In this document: in pieces, positions 35,218 to 45,123 of the stretch
Numbering within the stretch: the first letter of the stretch is position 1
How the letters are laid out: every line of letters begins with the position of its first letter
DNA from: Paraglaciecola sp030730205
Lineage (GTDB): Bacteria > Pseudomonadota > Gammaproteobacteria > Enterobacterales > Alteromonadaceae
Length of the DNA stretch: 64,000 nt
Direction: 5' to 3'
Assembly: GCF_052119645.1 (NCBI RefSeq)
Contig: NZ_JBGQOM010000004.1
Location: 1 to 64,000, forward strand
Notes under the pieces: generated by a model
What the model was told of the DNA's origin: nothing
Seen by the model: only the letters and a program-made list of their open reading frames with translations
Databases searched by the model: none
Made by a program: the position numbers and the translations under genes

Positions 35218-35547
35218 ATGGATATTAAAGCTCAGTCTCTTTACTCAGAATTTCAAAATATGGCGGCGCAAAGCAAAATTGGCTTAGGCGACAGTCTTCC
35301 TAATTTGCAGGAAAATCCGTCTTCAGCCAACTTTGCTGACATGCTTGGCAAGGCGATAGATACGGTTAACACCATGCAATTGGAATCAAGAGACAAAACT
35401 ATGGCATTTGAGATGGGTGATAAAAGCCTTAGTTTAGCTGATGTCATGGTAGCTAAAGAGAAGTCAGGCATTGCTTTTGAGGCCACCGTTCAAGTACGTA
35501 ACAAAGTGCTTGAAGCTTACAAACAAATCATGAATATGCCGGTGTAG
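35218..35547 (+). CDS. fliE: Flagellar hook-basal body complex protein FliE
   Basis: FliE links the MS ring to the rod. The 109-residue product has the family pattern FADMLGKAIDTVNTMQLESRDKT and the C-terminal VMVAKEKSGIAFEATVQVRNKVLEAYKQIMNMPV. The ATG at 35218 (after CGGAGA) is the start. A longer in-frame extension to 35113 would run through the sigma54 promoter and is rejected. fliF follows after ten bases. Confidence 0.96.
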   Translation: MDIKAQSLYSEFQNMAAQSKIGLGDSLPNLQENPSSANFADMLGKAIDTVNTMQLESRDKTMAFEMGDKSLSLADVMVAKEKSGIAFEATVQVRNKVLEAYKQIMNMPV

Positions 35548-35557
35548 GAGTTAACTC

Positions 35558-37267
35558 GTGGCTGAAGCAACTGGTACAGAATTAGCGATGAACAATAACA
35601 TGGGAATGGATTCCTATGGCAATGATCAAATCGTTGAACAAAAGTCTGGATTCATGGATTCGCTTGGTGGCACAGACTTAATGCGACAAGTTGTGTTAAT
35701 TATTGCCTTGGTGATCTGTTGTACTATCGCGATTGTAGTTTTTTTGTGGGCCAATCAACCTGATTATCGCCCTTTGGCGGCAATGCAAACCCAAGAGCTG
35801 GTAGAAACCCTTGATTACTTTGATCAGAACCAAATTGATTATCGTCTTGAGGGCAACACCATTCTTGTAAACAGTGAACAGTATCAAAGCATCAAATTAG
35901 GTATGACCCGTCAAGGACTGACCCAAAGTGATACTCAAGGCACTGATATTATTATGCAAGACATGGGTTTTGGTGTCAGTCAGCGGGTCGAAAAAGAGCG
36001 TCTAAAACATTCTCGTGAGTTACAAATCGCCAATACCATTGAAGAAATGAGCGGTATTACCCGTGCAAAAGTCTTATTAGCTTTGCCTGTAGAAAATGTG
36101 TTTGCAAGGCGTGAAAAGAAAGCCAGTGCTACCGTGGTGGTCACACCTCGTCGCGGCACCGCGATTACCAGTGAAGAAGTGAATGCCATCGTAGATATTG
36201 TGTCATCAGCCGTACAAGGTATGGAGCCACAGCGCGTTACGGTCACAGACAGTAATGGCAGGTTGCTAAATTCAGGATCGCAAGATGCCGACTCAGCTCG
36301 TTCACGTAAAGAATATGAATTAGAAAAGCAGCGCGAAAGCGAATACTTATCCAAAATAGATTCAATTTTAATTCCGGTTTTAGGGCTCGGTAATTATACC
36401 GCGCAAGCTGATGTATCAATGGATTTTACGGCTGTTGAGCAAACGCAGCGCAGTTACAATCCAGATTTACCGGCAATTCGCAGCGAAATGACGATGGAAG
36501 ACAATAGTATCGGTGGAGTCATTGCAGGTATACCGGGGGCGTTAACCAATCAACCGCCGCTAGATGCTAACATTCCAGAGCGAGCGACAGGCAGTAATTC
36601 TCAACAAACGGCGCCAGGTAGAAATCTTAAAGAAGCCACTCGCAATTATGAACTTGATACCACGGTAAGCCATACCAAACAGCAAACTGGGGTTATTCGC
36701 CGTTTAAGCGTCTCGGTCGCCCTTGATTATGTTGCTACAACTGCAGCCGATGGTACCGTAACCACCGCACCTCGTGCACAGGCAGAGCTACTTGATATTC
36801 GTCGTTTATTACAAGGCGGTATTGGCTTTGATGTCACTCGTGGGGATTCACTGGAAGTGGTGAGCATTCCGTTTAGTCGTCAAGATGAGTATGTGCCAAT
36901 CGAGCTACCGTTTTGGCAAGATCCTGAAAACCTGCCGCTTGCTAAGCTTATTGCTGCGTTAATTGTAGGCATCATCTTGGTTCTGTTTGTCCTGCGTCCT
37001 ATGGTTATGAAACTGATTTACCCAGATGATATTAAATCTAAAGATGAATATGACGCAGACGAAGCACTGGACTTGGGTGACGAAAGTATCAGTATGCTGG
37101 CTCAAGAGTTTGATGAGTCTCAAGTGGGCTTCGCTCCGGATGGAACCTTTAGATTACCTGATTTACATAAAGACGAAGATTTACTCCGTGCAGTGCGGGC
37201 CTTGGTGGCCAATGAGCCAGAGTTATCGTCGCAAGTGGTTAAAAATTGGTTGTTACATGATGAATAG
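35558..37267 (+). CDS. fliF: Flagellar MS-ring protein FliF
   Basis: Forms the membrane ring on which the basal body and export gate assemble. The 569-residue product has two membrane segments, at about 44-64 and 466-486. Between them is the ring-building periplasmic part (YRPLAAMQTQELVETLDYFDQ, ARVLLALP-like ITRAKVLLALPVENVF). The C-terminal cytoplasmic tail (ELSSQVVKNWLLHDE) binds FliG. It starts with GTG at 35558. Confidence 0.97.
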   Translation: MAEATGTELAMNNNMGMDSYGNDQIVEQKSGFMDSLGGTDLMRQVVLIIALVICCTIAIVVFLWANQPDYRPLAAMQTQELVETLDYFDQNQIDYRLEGNTILVNSEQYQSIKLGMTRQGLTQSDTQGTDIIMQDMGFGVSQRVEKERLKHSRELQIANTIEEMSGITRAKVLLALPVENVFARREKKASATVVVTPRRGTAITSEEVNAIVDIVSSAVQGMEPQRVTVTDSNGRLLNSGSQDADSARSRKEYELEKQRESEYLSKIDSILIPVLGLGNYTAQADVSMDFTAVEQTQRSYNPDLPAIRSEMTMEDNSIGGVIAGIPGALTNQPPLDANIPERATGSNSQQTAPGRNLKEATRNYELDTTVSHTKQQTGVIRRLSVSVALDYVATTAADGTVTTAPRAQAELLDIRRLLQGGIGFDVTRGDSLEVVSIPFSRQDEYVPIELPFWQDPENLPLAKLIAALIVGIILVLFVLRPMVMKLIYPDDIKSKDEYDADEALDLGDESISMLAQEFDESQVGFAPDGTFRLPDLHKDEDLLRAVRALVANEPELSSQVVKNWLLHDE

Positions 37268-37338
37268 CAAGATCAAGGCTATGAATAAAGACTTAAAGGT
37301 CGCATTATCTGCAAATAGTATTTCAGTAGGAGTTGCTC

Positions 37339-38376
37339 ATGGCTGATGAAAATCCAGCGGAAAGTTCTGGTTACGATATTAGTAAACTAGAAGGTGTTGA
37401 TAAGGCTGCTATTTTATTATTGAGCTTAACTGAGGATGATGCTGCCCAAATTTTAAAACATTTGGAGCCAAAACAAGTTCAGCGGCTCGGCCAAGCCATG
37501 GCTCAAATTGACGATATGACGCAGTCTAAGATCACGGCCGTGCATCGTCATTTTATCGAAGAGATTCAAAACTACAGTACCATTGGTTTCCAAAGCCATG
37601 ACTTTGTTAAGCGTGCGCTTACCTCCGCCTTGGGTGAAGACAAGGCCGCTAATTTAATTGACCAAATTTTGATGGGTAGCGGTGCGAAAGGTCTGGATTC
37701 TCTTAAATGGATGGATTCAAAACAAGTGGCTAGCATCATTCGTAATGAACACCCACAGATTCAAACCATTGTTATGTCTTATTTAGATGCCGAGCAATCT
37801 GCCGAGATCTTAAGCCAGTTCCCTGAAAAAGTACGACTTGATTTAATGATGCGCGTGGCTAATTTGGAAGAAGTCCAACCAGCGGCATTACAAGAATTAA
37901 ACGAAATCATGGAGAAACAATTTGCCGGTCAAGCGGGTACTCAAGCGGCCAAAATGGGCGGCTTAAAATCTGCTGCAGACATCATGAACTACCTCGACAC
38001 CAATATTGAAGGGCAGTTAATGGATGCTATCCGTGAACAAGATGAAGAGATGAGTCAGCAGATACAAGACCTCATGTTTGTCTTTGATAACTTAGCTGAT
38101 GTTGACGACCGCGCAATTCAAGCGATTCTGCGTGAAGTCCAACAAGATTCCTTACTTAAAGCCATCAAAGGTGCAGACGAAGAGCTGCGTAATAAGATCA
38201 GTAAAAATATGTCTAAACGCGCCGCTGAAATGCTCATGGATGATTTGGAAGCAATGGGACCTGTTCGAATTAGTGAAGTTGAGACCGCCCAGAAAGAAAT
38301 TTTGTCTGTCGCTCGGCGCTTAGCCGATGCGGGTGAAATCATGTTAGGCGGCGGTGGTGGTGATGAGTTCTTGTAA
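37339..38376 (+). CDS. fliG: Flagellar motor switch protein FliG
   Basis: Rotor protein that couples the MS ring to FliM and to the stator. The 345-residue product has the conserved KAAILLLSLTEDDAAQILKHL N-terminal region, the middle-domain EHPQIQTIVMSYL and the C-terminal charged torque helix (ADEELRNKISKNMSKRAAEML). GTAGGAG at 37326-37332 points to the ATG at 37339 rather than an in-frame TTG six bases earlier. Confidence 0.97.
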   Translation: MADENPAESSGYDISKLEGVDKAAILLLSLTEDDAAQILKHLEPKQVQRLGQAMAQIDDMTQSKITAVHRHFIEEIQNYSTIGFQSHDFVKRALTSALGEDKAANLIDQILMGSGAKGLDSLKWMDSKQVASIIRNEHPQIQTIVMSYLDAEQSAEILSQFPEKVRLDLMMRVANLEEVQPAALQELNEIMEKQFAGQAGTQAAKMGGLKSAADIMNYLDTNIEGQLMDAIREQDEEMSQQIQDLMFVFDNLADVDDRAIQAILREVQQDSLLKAIKGADEELRNKISKNMSKRAAEMLMDDLEAMGPVRISEVETAQKEILSVARRLADAGEIMLGGGGGDEFL

Positions 38377-38408
38377 GCCCAACCCTGCCAACCTAGGCGA
38401 GTACCATT

Positions 38409-39200
38409 ATGTCTGAAGAGCCAAAAGAAGGGGTGAAGTCTTGGGATTTGCCTTACATTGAACAACGTCCAGATCACAACGATGCAAATAAAACCAATGT
38501 CTTTAACCGCCGTAATGACTGGAAATATGAACCACCCGAGGAAGAGGAAGAGATCCTTCCTCCTACCGCTGAAGAAATCGAAGCCATTCGTGCTGCGGCT
38601 CATACTGACGGTTTCGAACAAGGTAAGCAAGAAGGCCATGAAAAAGGTCTACAAGATGGTCTTAAGCAAGGCTACGAAGAGGGGTTTGCGAAAGGACTCG
38701 AGGAAGGCAATCAGCAAGGTTTAGCCGCGGCGCAAGAAGAGGTTTCGACGCATATTACTGCTCTAGCTGATATCGTTGAGCGCTTGCAAAAACCAGTGAG
38801 TAAAGTTGAAAAAGTACTTGAGAAGGAAGTCGTCCTTTTGGCCGTAAGTTTGGCGCGGGCGGTCATACGAGCCGAGGTAAAAACAAATGAAAATTTAATT
38901 TTTCAGGCATTGAGTGAAGGCTTAAAAGTACTGCCTATTCAAGAAGTAAAATATCAAATTCATTTACATCCGCAAGATCTTGCTTTGGTGACTAACCATT
39001 TTAGTCAGGAAGAAATCGAAAAACATCACTGGAATTTTGTCGAAAATCCAGAATTTAATCGCGGTGGATGTGAGGTTATTACTGAATCGAATGCCGTAGA
39101 TATCACCATCGATCGGCGTGTGCGAGATGTGCTTGACCGCTTTTTACTAGAACAAGGTTTACATACCATCAGCACTGACGCCAGTGATGACGTATTATGA
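38409..39200 (+). CDS. fliH: Flagellar assembly protein FliH
   Basis: Regulator of the export ATPase FliI. The 263-residue product contains the family's glycine-heptad helix of repeated GxxxG units (GFEQGKQEGHEKGLQDGLKQG and on to about residue 120), followed by the conserved C-terminal FliI-binding domain. It overlaps fliI by four bases (ATGA). Confidence 0.94.
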   Translation: MSEEPKEGVKSWDLPYIEQRPDHNDANKTNVFNRRNDWKYEPPEEEEEILPPTAEEIEAIRAAAHTDGFEQGKQEGHEKGLQDGLKQGYEEGFAKGLEEGNQQGLAAAQEEVSTHITALADIVERLQKPVSKVEKVLEKEVVLLAVSLARAVIRAEVKTNENLIFQALSEGLKVLPIQEVKYQIHLHPQDLALVTNHFSQEEIEKHHWNFVENPEFNRGGCEVITESNAVDITIDRRVRDVLDRFLLEQGLHTISTDASDDVL

Positions 39201-40531
39201 GCAGCGCGCTTCTAAACAAAATAAAGCAGTTGCAAGAGCAAGTGCCGCAAGCCCCCATTATCGCGGCCGGTAAACTAGTTAGAGGCATTGGCCTGACGTT
39301 GGAAGCTGTAGGTTGCCAAATGCCTGTTGGAAGTCAGTGCCTGATCCAAACCATTGACGGTGAAATAGAAGCGGAAGTGGTTGGCTTTGCAGGCAATATC
39401 ACTTACTTGATGCCAACTACTGCCGTTAAAGGCATTGTGCCAGGTTCTCGCGTACAACCCCTTAATCGAGAGCAAGGACTTGCCGTTGGCATGAGTTTGC
39501 TAGGACGAGTGGTTGATGGGAATGGTCAACCTCTTGACGGTCTAGGGCCGATCAAAGCTGAAAAACGTGTTCCTTTGACACGCCCGCCAATGAATCCTTT
39601 GTTACGCAAACCTATTAGGCAACCATTGGATGTTGGTGTTAGAGCGATTAATTCGCTGATAACCGTCGGCTCAGGCCAGCGCATGGGCTTGTTTGCTGGC
39701 AGTGGCGTAGGTAAAAGCGTGCTATTGGGAATGATGACCCGAGGAACGTCGGCCGATGTGGTTGTGGTTGGCCTGGTGGGTGAAAGAGGACGAGAAGTAA
39801 AAGAATTTATTGACGATATACTCGGCGAAGAAGAGCGCAAAAAAGCAGTTGTGGTTGCAGCTCCTGCCGATACCTCACCCTTGATGCGCTTAAAAGGCTG
39901 CGAAACGGCAGTTACTATTGCCGAGTATTTTCGAGACAGAGGCTTGAACGTATTGCTTTTGGTGGATTCTTTGACTCGATACGCCATGGCTCAACGTGAA
40001 ATCGCCCTTGCCGTCGGTGAACCACCTGCTACAAAGGGTTATCCTCCGTCGGTTTTTGCTCGCTTACCAGCCTTAGTTGAACGGGCGGGTAATGGCGCTG
40101 AACATCAAGGCTCGATAACCGCTTTTTATACCGTGCTTACTGAGGGCGATGATTTACAAGATCCTATTGCTGACGCCGCTCGGGCCATTCTTGATGGTCA
40201 TATTGTATTGTCGCGTAGTATCGCTGATGCAGGTCACTACCCAGCCATCGATATTGAAGCTTCTATCAGCCGTGTTATGCCGATGGTGGTGTCACAAGAA
40301 CATGTGCAACAAGCTCGGCGTATCAAGCAGGTCTATTCTACTTACCAACGTAACCGAGATTTGATCAGTATTGGCGCTTACACCAGAGGCACTGATCCGC
40401 GAATAGATTTGGCCATTAACGCTGAGCCTGCAATTAATGCTTTTTTACAGCAAGGTATGCACAACATTATTCCTTTTGAAGAGTCTGCAAACGCAATGAA
40501 AAGTCTGAGTTCCGGACTGGGTAAAGGCTAA
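39197..40531 (+). CDS. fliI: Flagellum-specific ATP synthase FliI
   Basis: Hexameric ATPase of the flagellar type III export apparatus. The 444-residue product has the F1-like nucleotide-binding motifs GLFAGSGVGKSVLLG (Walker A), VVVVGLVGERGREVKEF, LLLVDSLTRYAMAQREIALAVGEPP and GSITAFYTVLTEGDD. Length and order are typical. It overlaps fliH and is followed after 29 bases by fliJ. Confidence 0.97.
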   Translation: MSSALLNKIKQLQEQVPQAPIIAAGKLVRGIGLTLEAVGCQMPVGSQCLIQTIDGEIEAEVVGFAGNITYLMPTTAVKGIVPGSRVQPLNREQGLAVGMSLLGRVVDGNGQPLDGLGPIKAEKRVPLTRPPMNPLLRKPIRQPLDVGVRAINSLITVGSGQRMGLFAGSGVGKSVLLGMMTRGTSADVVVVGLVGERGREVKEFIDDILGEEERKKAVVVAAPADTSPLMRLKGCETAVTIAEYFRDRGLNVLLLVDSLTRYAMAQREIALAVGEPPATKGYPPSVFARLPALVERAGNGAEHQGSITAFYTVLTEGDDLQDPIADAARAILDGHIVLSRSIADAGHYPAIDIEASISRVMPMVVSQEHVQQARRIKQVYSTYQRNRDLISIGAYTRGTDPRIDLAINAEPAINAFLQQGMHNIIPFEESANAMKSLSSGLGKG

Positions 40532-40560
40532 AACGTTGAGGCAAACAAGGTGATAATTCA

Positions 40561-41013
40561 ATGTCCATAGCGCAATTAGAGATGGTTGCTGAGCTGGAAA
40601 GCAATAAGGAGCAGAAATGTCTTCGCGACTTCCAGTTAGCTCAGCAACACGTGCAAAACAATAAACACAAGTTAACAGGCCTTGAACAATATCGTCTCGA
40701 CTATTTGCGTCAGGCTCAGGCTAAAGCTAAACAAGGCATGGCCGCCACAAGTTATGGCCAGCATCAGCAGTTTATTGGAAAGTTAGATAAAGCCTGTGAA
40801 CAACAAACTAAAGTGGTGAGCAACGCTCTGCTAGTGGCCGAGCAAAGGCGACAGCAATGGTTAAACCAGCAAAAAAAACGTAAAGCAGTAGAAATGTTAC
40901 TGGCCAAACAGCGCAAAGCGATTGATTTTAAAATGGCCAAACAAGAGCAGCACATGCTGGATGAATTAGCCCTACAACGCTTTGTTCGCAAAGAACCCAG
41001 CTACAAGTTTTAA
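40561..41013 (+). CDS. fliJ: Flagellar export chaperone FliJ
   Basis: A 150-residue, almost entirely helical coiled-coil protein rich in Lys, Gln and Ala, as expected of the FliJ stalk that links FliI to FlhA. Heptad-like segments run from residue 5 to 135. Sequence identity is low in this family, so the call rests on fold, size and position after fliI. Confidence 0.9.
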   Translation: MSIAQLEMVAELESNKEQKCLRDFQLAQQHVQNNKHKLTGLEQYRLDYLRQAQAKAKQGMAATSYGQHQQFIGKLDKACEQQTKVVSNALLVAEQRRQQWLNQQKKRKAVEMLLAKQRKAIDFKMAKQEQHMLDELALQRFVRKEPSYKF

Positions 41014-41027
41014 GCAACTCGCACCTT

Positions 41028-41042
41028 TGGAACAGACTTTGC
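41028..41042 (+). promoter_or_regulatory. Candidate sigma54 promoter of the fliK operon
   Basis: TGGAAC-AGACT-TTGC keeps GG-N10-GC and differs from the consensus only at the fourth base. It lies 165 bases before fliK and 70 bases before a small leader ORF. It would let fliK through flhB be transcribed separately from fliE-J. Confidence 0.65.
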
Positions 41043-41097
41043 TATTACCTAAGCATTGCAGCCCTAATGACTGTTTCAACTGGCTAAAGAGGTTAAC

Positions 41098-41196
41098 ATG
41101 CACATGTTTTATCGCCAATTGGCATTAAAATATTCTCAAAATACAACTCGATCTATAGGTTTATCTCAATTAAATCAGGGAGTTGTCTTACTATGA
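41098..41196 (+). CDS. Possible 32-residue leader ORF overlapping fliK
   Basis: An ATG at 41098, preceded by AAGAGG at a five-base spacing, opens a 32-codon frame whose TGA (41194-41196) overlaps the fliK ATG (41193) as ATGA. The product begins MHMFYRQLALKYSQ and resembles no family I know. The arrangement suggests translational coupling to fliK. It may be a regulatory leader or a chance ORF. Confidence 0.4.
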   Translation: MHMFYRQLALKYSQNTTRSIGLSQLNQGVVLL

Positions 41197-43412
41197 TGCA
41201 AACTATTGCCTCTTCTAAATCTGAGCTTGCCGCTTTTGCCGCCCTGTCTGATCCCAGCGAAGCCAGCGTAAGCTCTACCTTTGAACAGATATTTCAGCAG
41301 CAGAGTAAGCAACAGACTGCGCCTTCTTCACCGCAAAAAACAAGCGCCAAGTCATCTGAGCAAACAACGGTACCAGTATTAAATAACTCAGCCAAAGCAT
41401 CAGATGTGAAACCTGAGCCAAATTCTGAAGACTCGTTAATCGTAAGTGATTCTAAAAGCGCTGAAGAGCTCACCACATCGCCAAAGAATCAAGACCCCGC
41501 GCAAGATTTGCTTGAAAGTACACAGCCGACAAAAACTAAATCTGTGTTCAACGGACAAGAGGAGCAAGTTGTTAATGACGAGCAAGCGGAAGATTGGGTG
41601 GAGCTTGTTTATCAATTGCAGTTATTGAATATTGATGAGCAAAGTCAAGAAGTGGCGCCACGCCCAGAACAGGCAGTAGTGAATGAGGGGGAGGAGCTAA
41701 CTGATGTACTATCGTTCATTGATACATTAGCTAACGCCCCTCGTTTTCAAGAAGCTTTATTGAAAGCTGGTTTCAGCTCGCTAGATGATTTTAAACAGCA
41801 AGTGAGCGGATTAATAGACAAACCCAACTCGGCGTTAACCAAGCTGTTAAACGATATCCAAGCTAGCCCTGAGATAGTTGAGTTAGTCTCATACCACAAT
41901 GGCGACAAAGTTAATCAGAAGATTGAAGCTAACACGGTCGACACTAACATTGAGTTATTTGCGAATAACGTCTTACGACTCATGCAACAAGACCAATTAA
42001 GTGGCAGTGAAATTAAACAAATTCAGCAGGCTCTCAATGACAGTGTGAACAAAAATAATGTCATAAGCCCCGAGTTGCTATCGCTTGTGCAGTCAAAGCT
42101 AGCGGCTACGAGTCAAGATGTAAGTCAGCAAAAGGACACTCTTGCGAGTGAGCTTCCTCAGACTGAACTTGATGCTCTGAGTCAGTTGCTAACTAAATTC
42201 ACACAAAATGAGAAGTCGCGTGGTGTAAAAGGTGAAATCAAATCACAAATCGACTTCCCATTGAACGAGTTAGCAGCAAAACCACAGCAATCGCCCTTTT
42301 CAGCAATGGTTAGGCAAGAGTCCAATGTGTTTGATGAATTCGTTATGTTAGTAGTTAGAGAAGCCGGTAATTCAGAGACAGGTGATAAAACCGCACCTAA
42401 AACGAGCGAAAAAATAGACCTTACCCTGCCGGTAGCGACGGGAGCAGAAAAAAGCCAGTCAAATAAGCTTACTAGCGATTCTGACCTTAAAGCTTTATTA
42501 GCTCTACCTACTGAAAAAATTGATGAAGCATTAGTGAATATTGCCCAGCGAGTGGCCGCTATTTTAGCCGATGAAGTAAAAGCCAAAGGAGCAAATTTAG
42601 ACCTTGGTAAAGCGAGTAGTGACGCTGCTTTGCCTAATACCAATAGCAAAGATATTTTGGCTGCTTTAAAGGCTGGTGTCAGCGAGTTTAAACAACAACT
42701 AGCCGACGGCCGCCAGCCTGGTATTGATCTGAACGCACTGGTGAGCCAAGCAATATCTCAATCCGGTGATAGCGAATTATCAGCTAACGCGGCTAAAAGT
42801 ATTGAACAGTCTTTATTGGGACTTAGCCAAGCTCTTAGCTTGGCTAGCCAGCTTGATGAAAGTGCGCAACGTCAGCAGGCGTTAGCGGCAGTTGACGTCA
42901 GTTTCGACAAGTTATTGACGCAATCTGAACAGATAAAAGTGCATAGCGCGAGTCAATTTGAAAGCAAACTGGATAAGGCCATTAACTTGGCTAAACCTGA
43001 AGCACATCAGCAGCTTGCAGAAAAAGTGCGCTGGATGGTGAATACCAACAATCTGATAGCAGAAATCCGTTTAGATCCGGCTGAGTTAGGTTCGATGCAG
43101 GTGAAAGTCTCGCTCTCATCAGATTCCGCTTCAGTTAATTTTGTCGTGCAGTCGCAGCAAACCCGAGATGCCCTTGAAAGCGCTACCCCGAGACTAAGGG
43201 AAATGTTGGCTGATAAGGGTATTGAACTGGGGCAATCATCAGTGCGCCAAGAAAGCCAAGCTAAACAAGATAATCAAGGCCAGTCGCAGCAGCAGACGAA
43301 GGCTGATCAGGGGGTAGCCGCTAATGATGGTTTAACCGATGATGCTGCGCTTATGTCACGACCTAACGTTAATCAGAGTCAGGTTTCTGGAGGCATAGAC
43401 TACTTCGTTTAA
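41193..43412 (+). CDS. fliK: Flagellar hook-length control protein FliK
   Basis: Molecular ruler that sets hook length and switches export specificity through FlhB. The 739-residue product is long for the family, with a low-complexity Ser/Gln/Glu-rich N-terminal 600 residues. A conserved C-terminal Flg_hook domain lies at about 600-690 (LAEKVRWMVNTNNLIAEIRLDP, AELGSMQVKVSLSSDSASVNFV). A Gln-rich tail follows. The ATG at 41193 overlaps a small upstream ORF; GGGAG lies 11 bases upstream. ATG at 41196 is equally possible. Confidence 0.93.
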   Translation: MMQTIASSKSELAAFAALSDPSEASVSSTFEQIFQQQSKQQTAPSSPQKTSAKSSEQTTVPVLNNSAKASDVKPEPNSEDSLIVSDSKSAEELTTSPKNQDPAQDLLESTQPTKTKSVFNGQEEQVVNDEQAEDWVELVYQLQLLNIDEQSQEVAPRPEQAVVNEGEELTDVLSFIDTLANAPRFQEALLKAGFSSLDDFKQQVSGLIDKPNSALTKLLNDIQASPEIVELVSYHNGDKVNQKIEANTVDTNIELFANNVLRLMQQDQLSGSEIKQIQQALNDSVNKNNVISPELLSLVQSKLAATSQDVSQQKDTLASELPQTELDALSQLLTKFTQNEKSRGVKGEIKSQIDFPLNELAAKPQQSPFSAMVRQESNVFDEFVMLVVREAGNSETGDKTAPKTSEKIDLTLPVATGAEKSQSNKLTSDSDLKALLALPTEKIDEALVNIAQRVAAILADEVKAKGANLDLGKASSDAALPNTNSKDILAALKAGVSEFKQQLADGRQPGIDLNALVSQAISQSGDSELSANAAKSIEQSLLGLSQALSLASQLDESAQRQQALAAVDVSFDKLLTQSEQIKVHSASQFESKLDKAINLAKPEAHQQLAEKVRWMVNTNNLIAEIRLDPAELGSMQVKVSLSSDSASVNFVVQSQQTRDALESATPRLREMLADKGIELGQSSVRQESQAKQDNQGQSQQQTKADQGVAANDGLTDDAALMSRPNVNQSQVSGGIDYFV

Positions 43413-43495
43413 TCCTTTATTTTATTGGCTATTTACTTGTGATTTTAATTGGCAGGTAGATAATAACGCTACATGTTACAGATCTTGAGAAAGCG

Positions 43496-44020
43496 ATGGC
43501 TGAAGAAGAATTAAAAATGGAAGAGGGCGGTAAGAAAAAAAAGCTGATAATCATTATTATTGCAGCTGTTGTTTTACTTGCCGGAGGCGGTGCTGCTGCT
43601 TATTTTTTACTGGGTGATTCGGAAGAAGTTACCACTGAAGTGGTCGAAGGTGAAGCTGAAAGTACAGAGGAAGCGACTGCCAGTGCGCCATCGCAAAGTG
43701 GATCGGCACTTTATGTTGCGATGCCACGACCATTTGTTTTTAATGTGCCTGGTTCCACCCGGGATCGTTTGGTTGAGATAAAAGTGCAGTTAATGCTGCG
43801 AGGTTATGACAACGAAGAACAAATTAAAATGCATATTCCATCCATCGAAGGTGCATTATTGAGAGTGTTTAGTACCGCCAATGCTGATGATTTAGTGACC
43901 GAAGCGGGGAAAATAGCGATTCGCGATAGCGCACTAAAAGAAGTACAGAAAAAGATGCAGGAAATCACCGGCAAGCAACTCGTGGAAGAAGTGTTGTTCA
44001 CGGGTTTCGTCATGCAATAG
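43496..44020 (+). CDS. fliL: Flagellar basal body-associated protein FliL
   Basis: A 174-residue inner-membrane protein with one transmembrane segment (about 18-39, LIIIIIAAVVLLAGGGAAAY). An acidic linker and a conserved periplasmic domain (YVAMPRPFVFNVPGSTRDRL, VQLMLRG) follow. FliL surrounds the stator and supports torque at the polar motor. The ATG at 43496 follows GAGAAAG. Confidence 0.95.
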   Translation: MAEEELKMEEGGKKKKLIIIIIAAVVLLAGGGAAAYFLLGDSEEVTTEVVEGEAESTEEATASAPSQSGSALYVAMPRPFVFNVPGSTRDRLVEIKVQLMLRGYDNEEQIKMHIPSIEGALLRVFSTANADDLVTEAGKIAIRDSALKEVQKKMQEITGKQLVEEVLFTGFVMQ

Positions 44021-44046
44021 CAATTAGTTAGCAAGAGAGAACTACA

Positions 44047-45105
44047 TTGAGTGATTTATTATCCCAAGACGAAATTGACGCCTTATTACACGGTGTTGAC
44101 GATGTTGAAGAAGAAGATACCAGTGGACGTGATTCTGACGGCTCACTACTAGAATACGACTTTTCTTCACAGGACAGGATAGTGCGTGGGCGCATGCCCA
44201 CCTTGGAGATAGTAAACGAACGTTTTGCAAGGCATATGCGGGTAAGTTTGTTCAATATGATGCGACGCTCTGCAGAAGTCTCGATTAACGGCATCCAGAT
44301 GATTAAGTTTGGTGAATATATTCACACATTGTTTGTACCAACAAGTTTAAATATGGTGCGCTTTAGACCTTTAAAAGGGACTGGACTTATCACCATGGAA
44401 GCGCGTTTAGTCTTCATTTTAGTTGATAACTTTTTTGGTGGTGATGGCCGTTATCACGCCAAGATAGAAGGTCGTGAATTCACTCCCACTGAGCGGCGTA
44501 TTATTCAAATGTTATTAAAATTAATTTTTGAAGATTACAAAGAAGCATGGGCTCCGGTGATGGATGTGTCTTTTGAATATTTAGATTCTGAAGTTAACCC
44601 GGCCATGGCAAACATTGTCAACCCTACAGAAGTGGTGGTTATTAGCTCTTTTCATATTGAGCTTGACGGTGGCGGTGGTGACTTCCATGTTTCCTTGCCG
44701 TATTCGATGCTTGAGCCTATCCGTGAGCTACTTGATGCCGGTGTGCAAAGTGATAAGGAGGACACTGATCTTAGATGGAGTAAAGCCCTACGTGATGAAA
44801 TCATGGATGTCAAAGTAGAGCTTTCAACTCACATGTTAGATGTTGAGTTGTCTTTAAGAGAAATCATGGAATTTAAACCGGGTGACATTATACCGATTGA
44901 GATGCCTGAGCATATTACCGTGTTAATCGAAGACTTACCGACGTTCAGAGCGAAACTAGGCCGTTCAAGAGAATATATAGCGTTGAAGATTACTGACAAA
45001 ATTCCGCGTCCGACTTCTGTTAAGTCGGAATTGCAATTATTAACCAAAGGCGGTCGCAGAATAGATAGCGATGCTGAATTACAAACCCTTGAATTAGATT
45101 TGTAA
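44047..45105 (+). CDS. fliM: Flagellar motor switch protein FliM
   Basis: C-ring protein that binds phosphorylated CheY. The 352-residue product starts with the CheY-binding LSQDEIDALLHG and has the FliM core (ALRSARPTLE-like GRMPTLEIVNERFARHMR, FFGGDGR, PYSMLEPIRELL) and a SpoA domain at the C-terminus. It starts with TTG at 44047 after AGAGAG. Confidence 0.96.
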   Translation: MSDLLSQDEIDALLHGVDDVEEEDTSGRDSDGSLLEYDFSSQDRIVRGRMPTLEIVNERFARHMRVSLFNMMRRSAEVSINGIQMIKFGEYIHTLFVPTSLNMVRFRPLKGTGLITMEARLVFILVDNFFGGDGRYHAKIEGREFTPTERRIIQMLLKLIFEDYKEAWAPVMDVSFEYLDSEVNPAMANIVNPTEVVVISSFHIELDGGGGDFHVSLPYSMLEPIRELLDAGVQSDKEDTDLRWSKALRDEIMDVKVELSTHMLDVELSLREIMEFKPGDIIPIEMPEHITVLIEDLPTFRAKLGRSREYIALKITDKIPRPTSVKSELQLLTKGGRRIDSDAELQTLELDL

Positions 45106-45123
45106 TCAATAGGAGTAGATTTT

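Noticed and set aside
43424..43440. Sigma54 promoter before fliL (TGGCTATTTACTTGT)
   Set aside because: The invariant -12 GC is GT.
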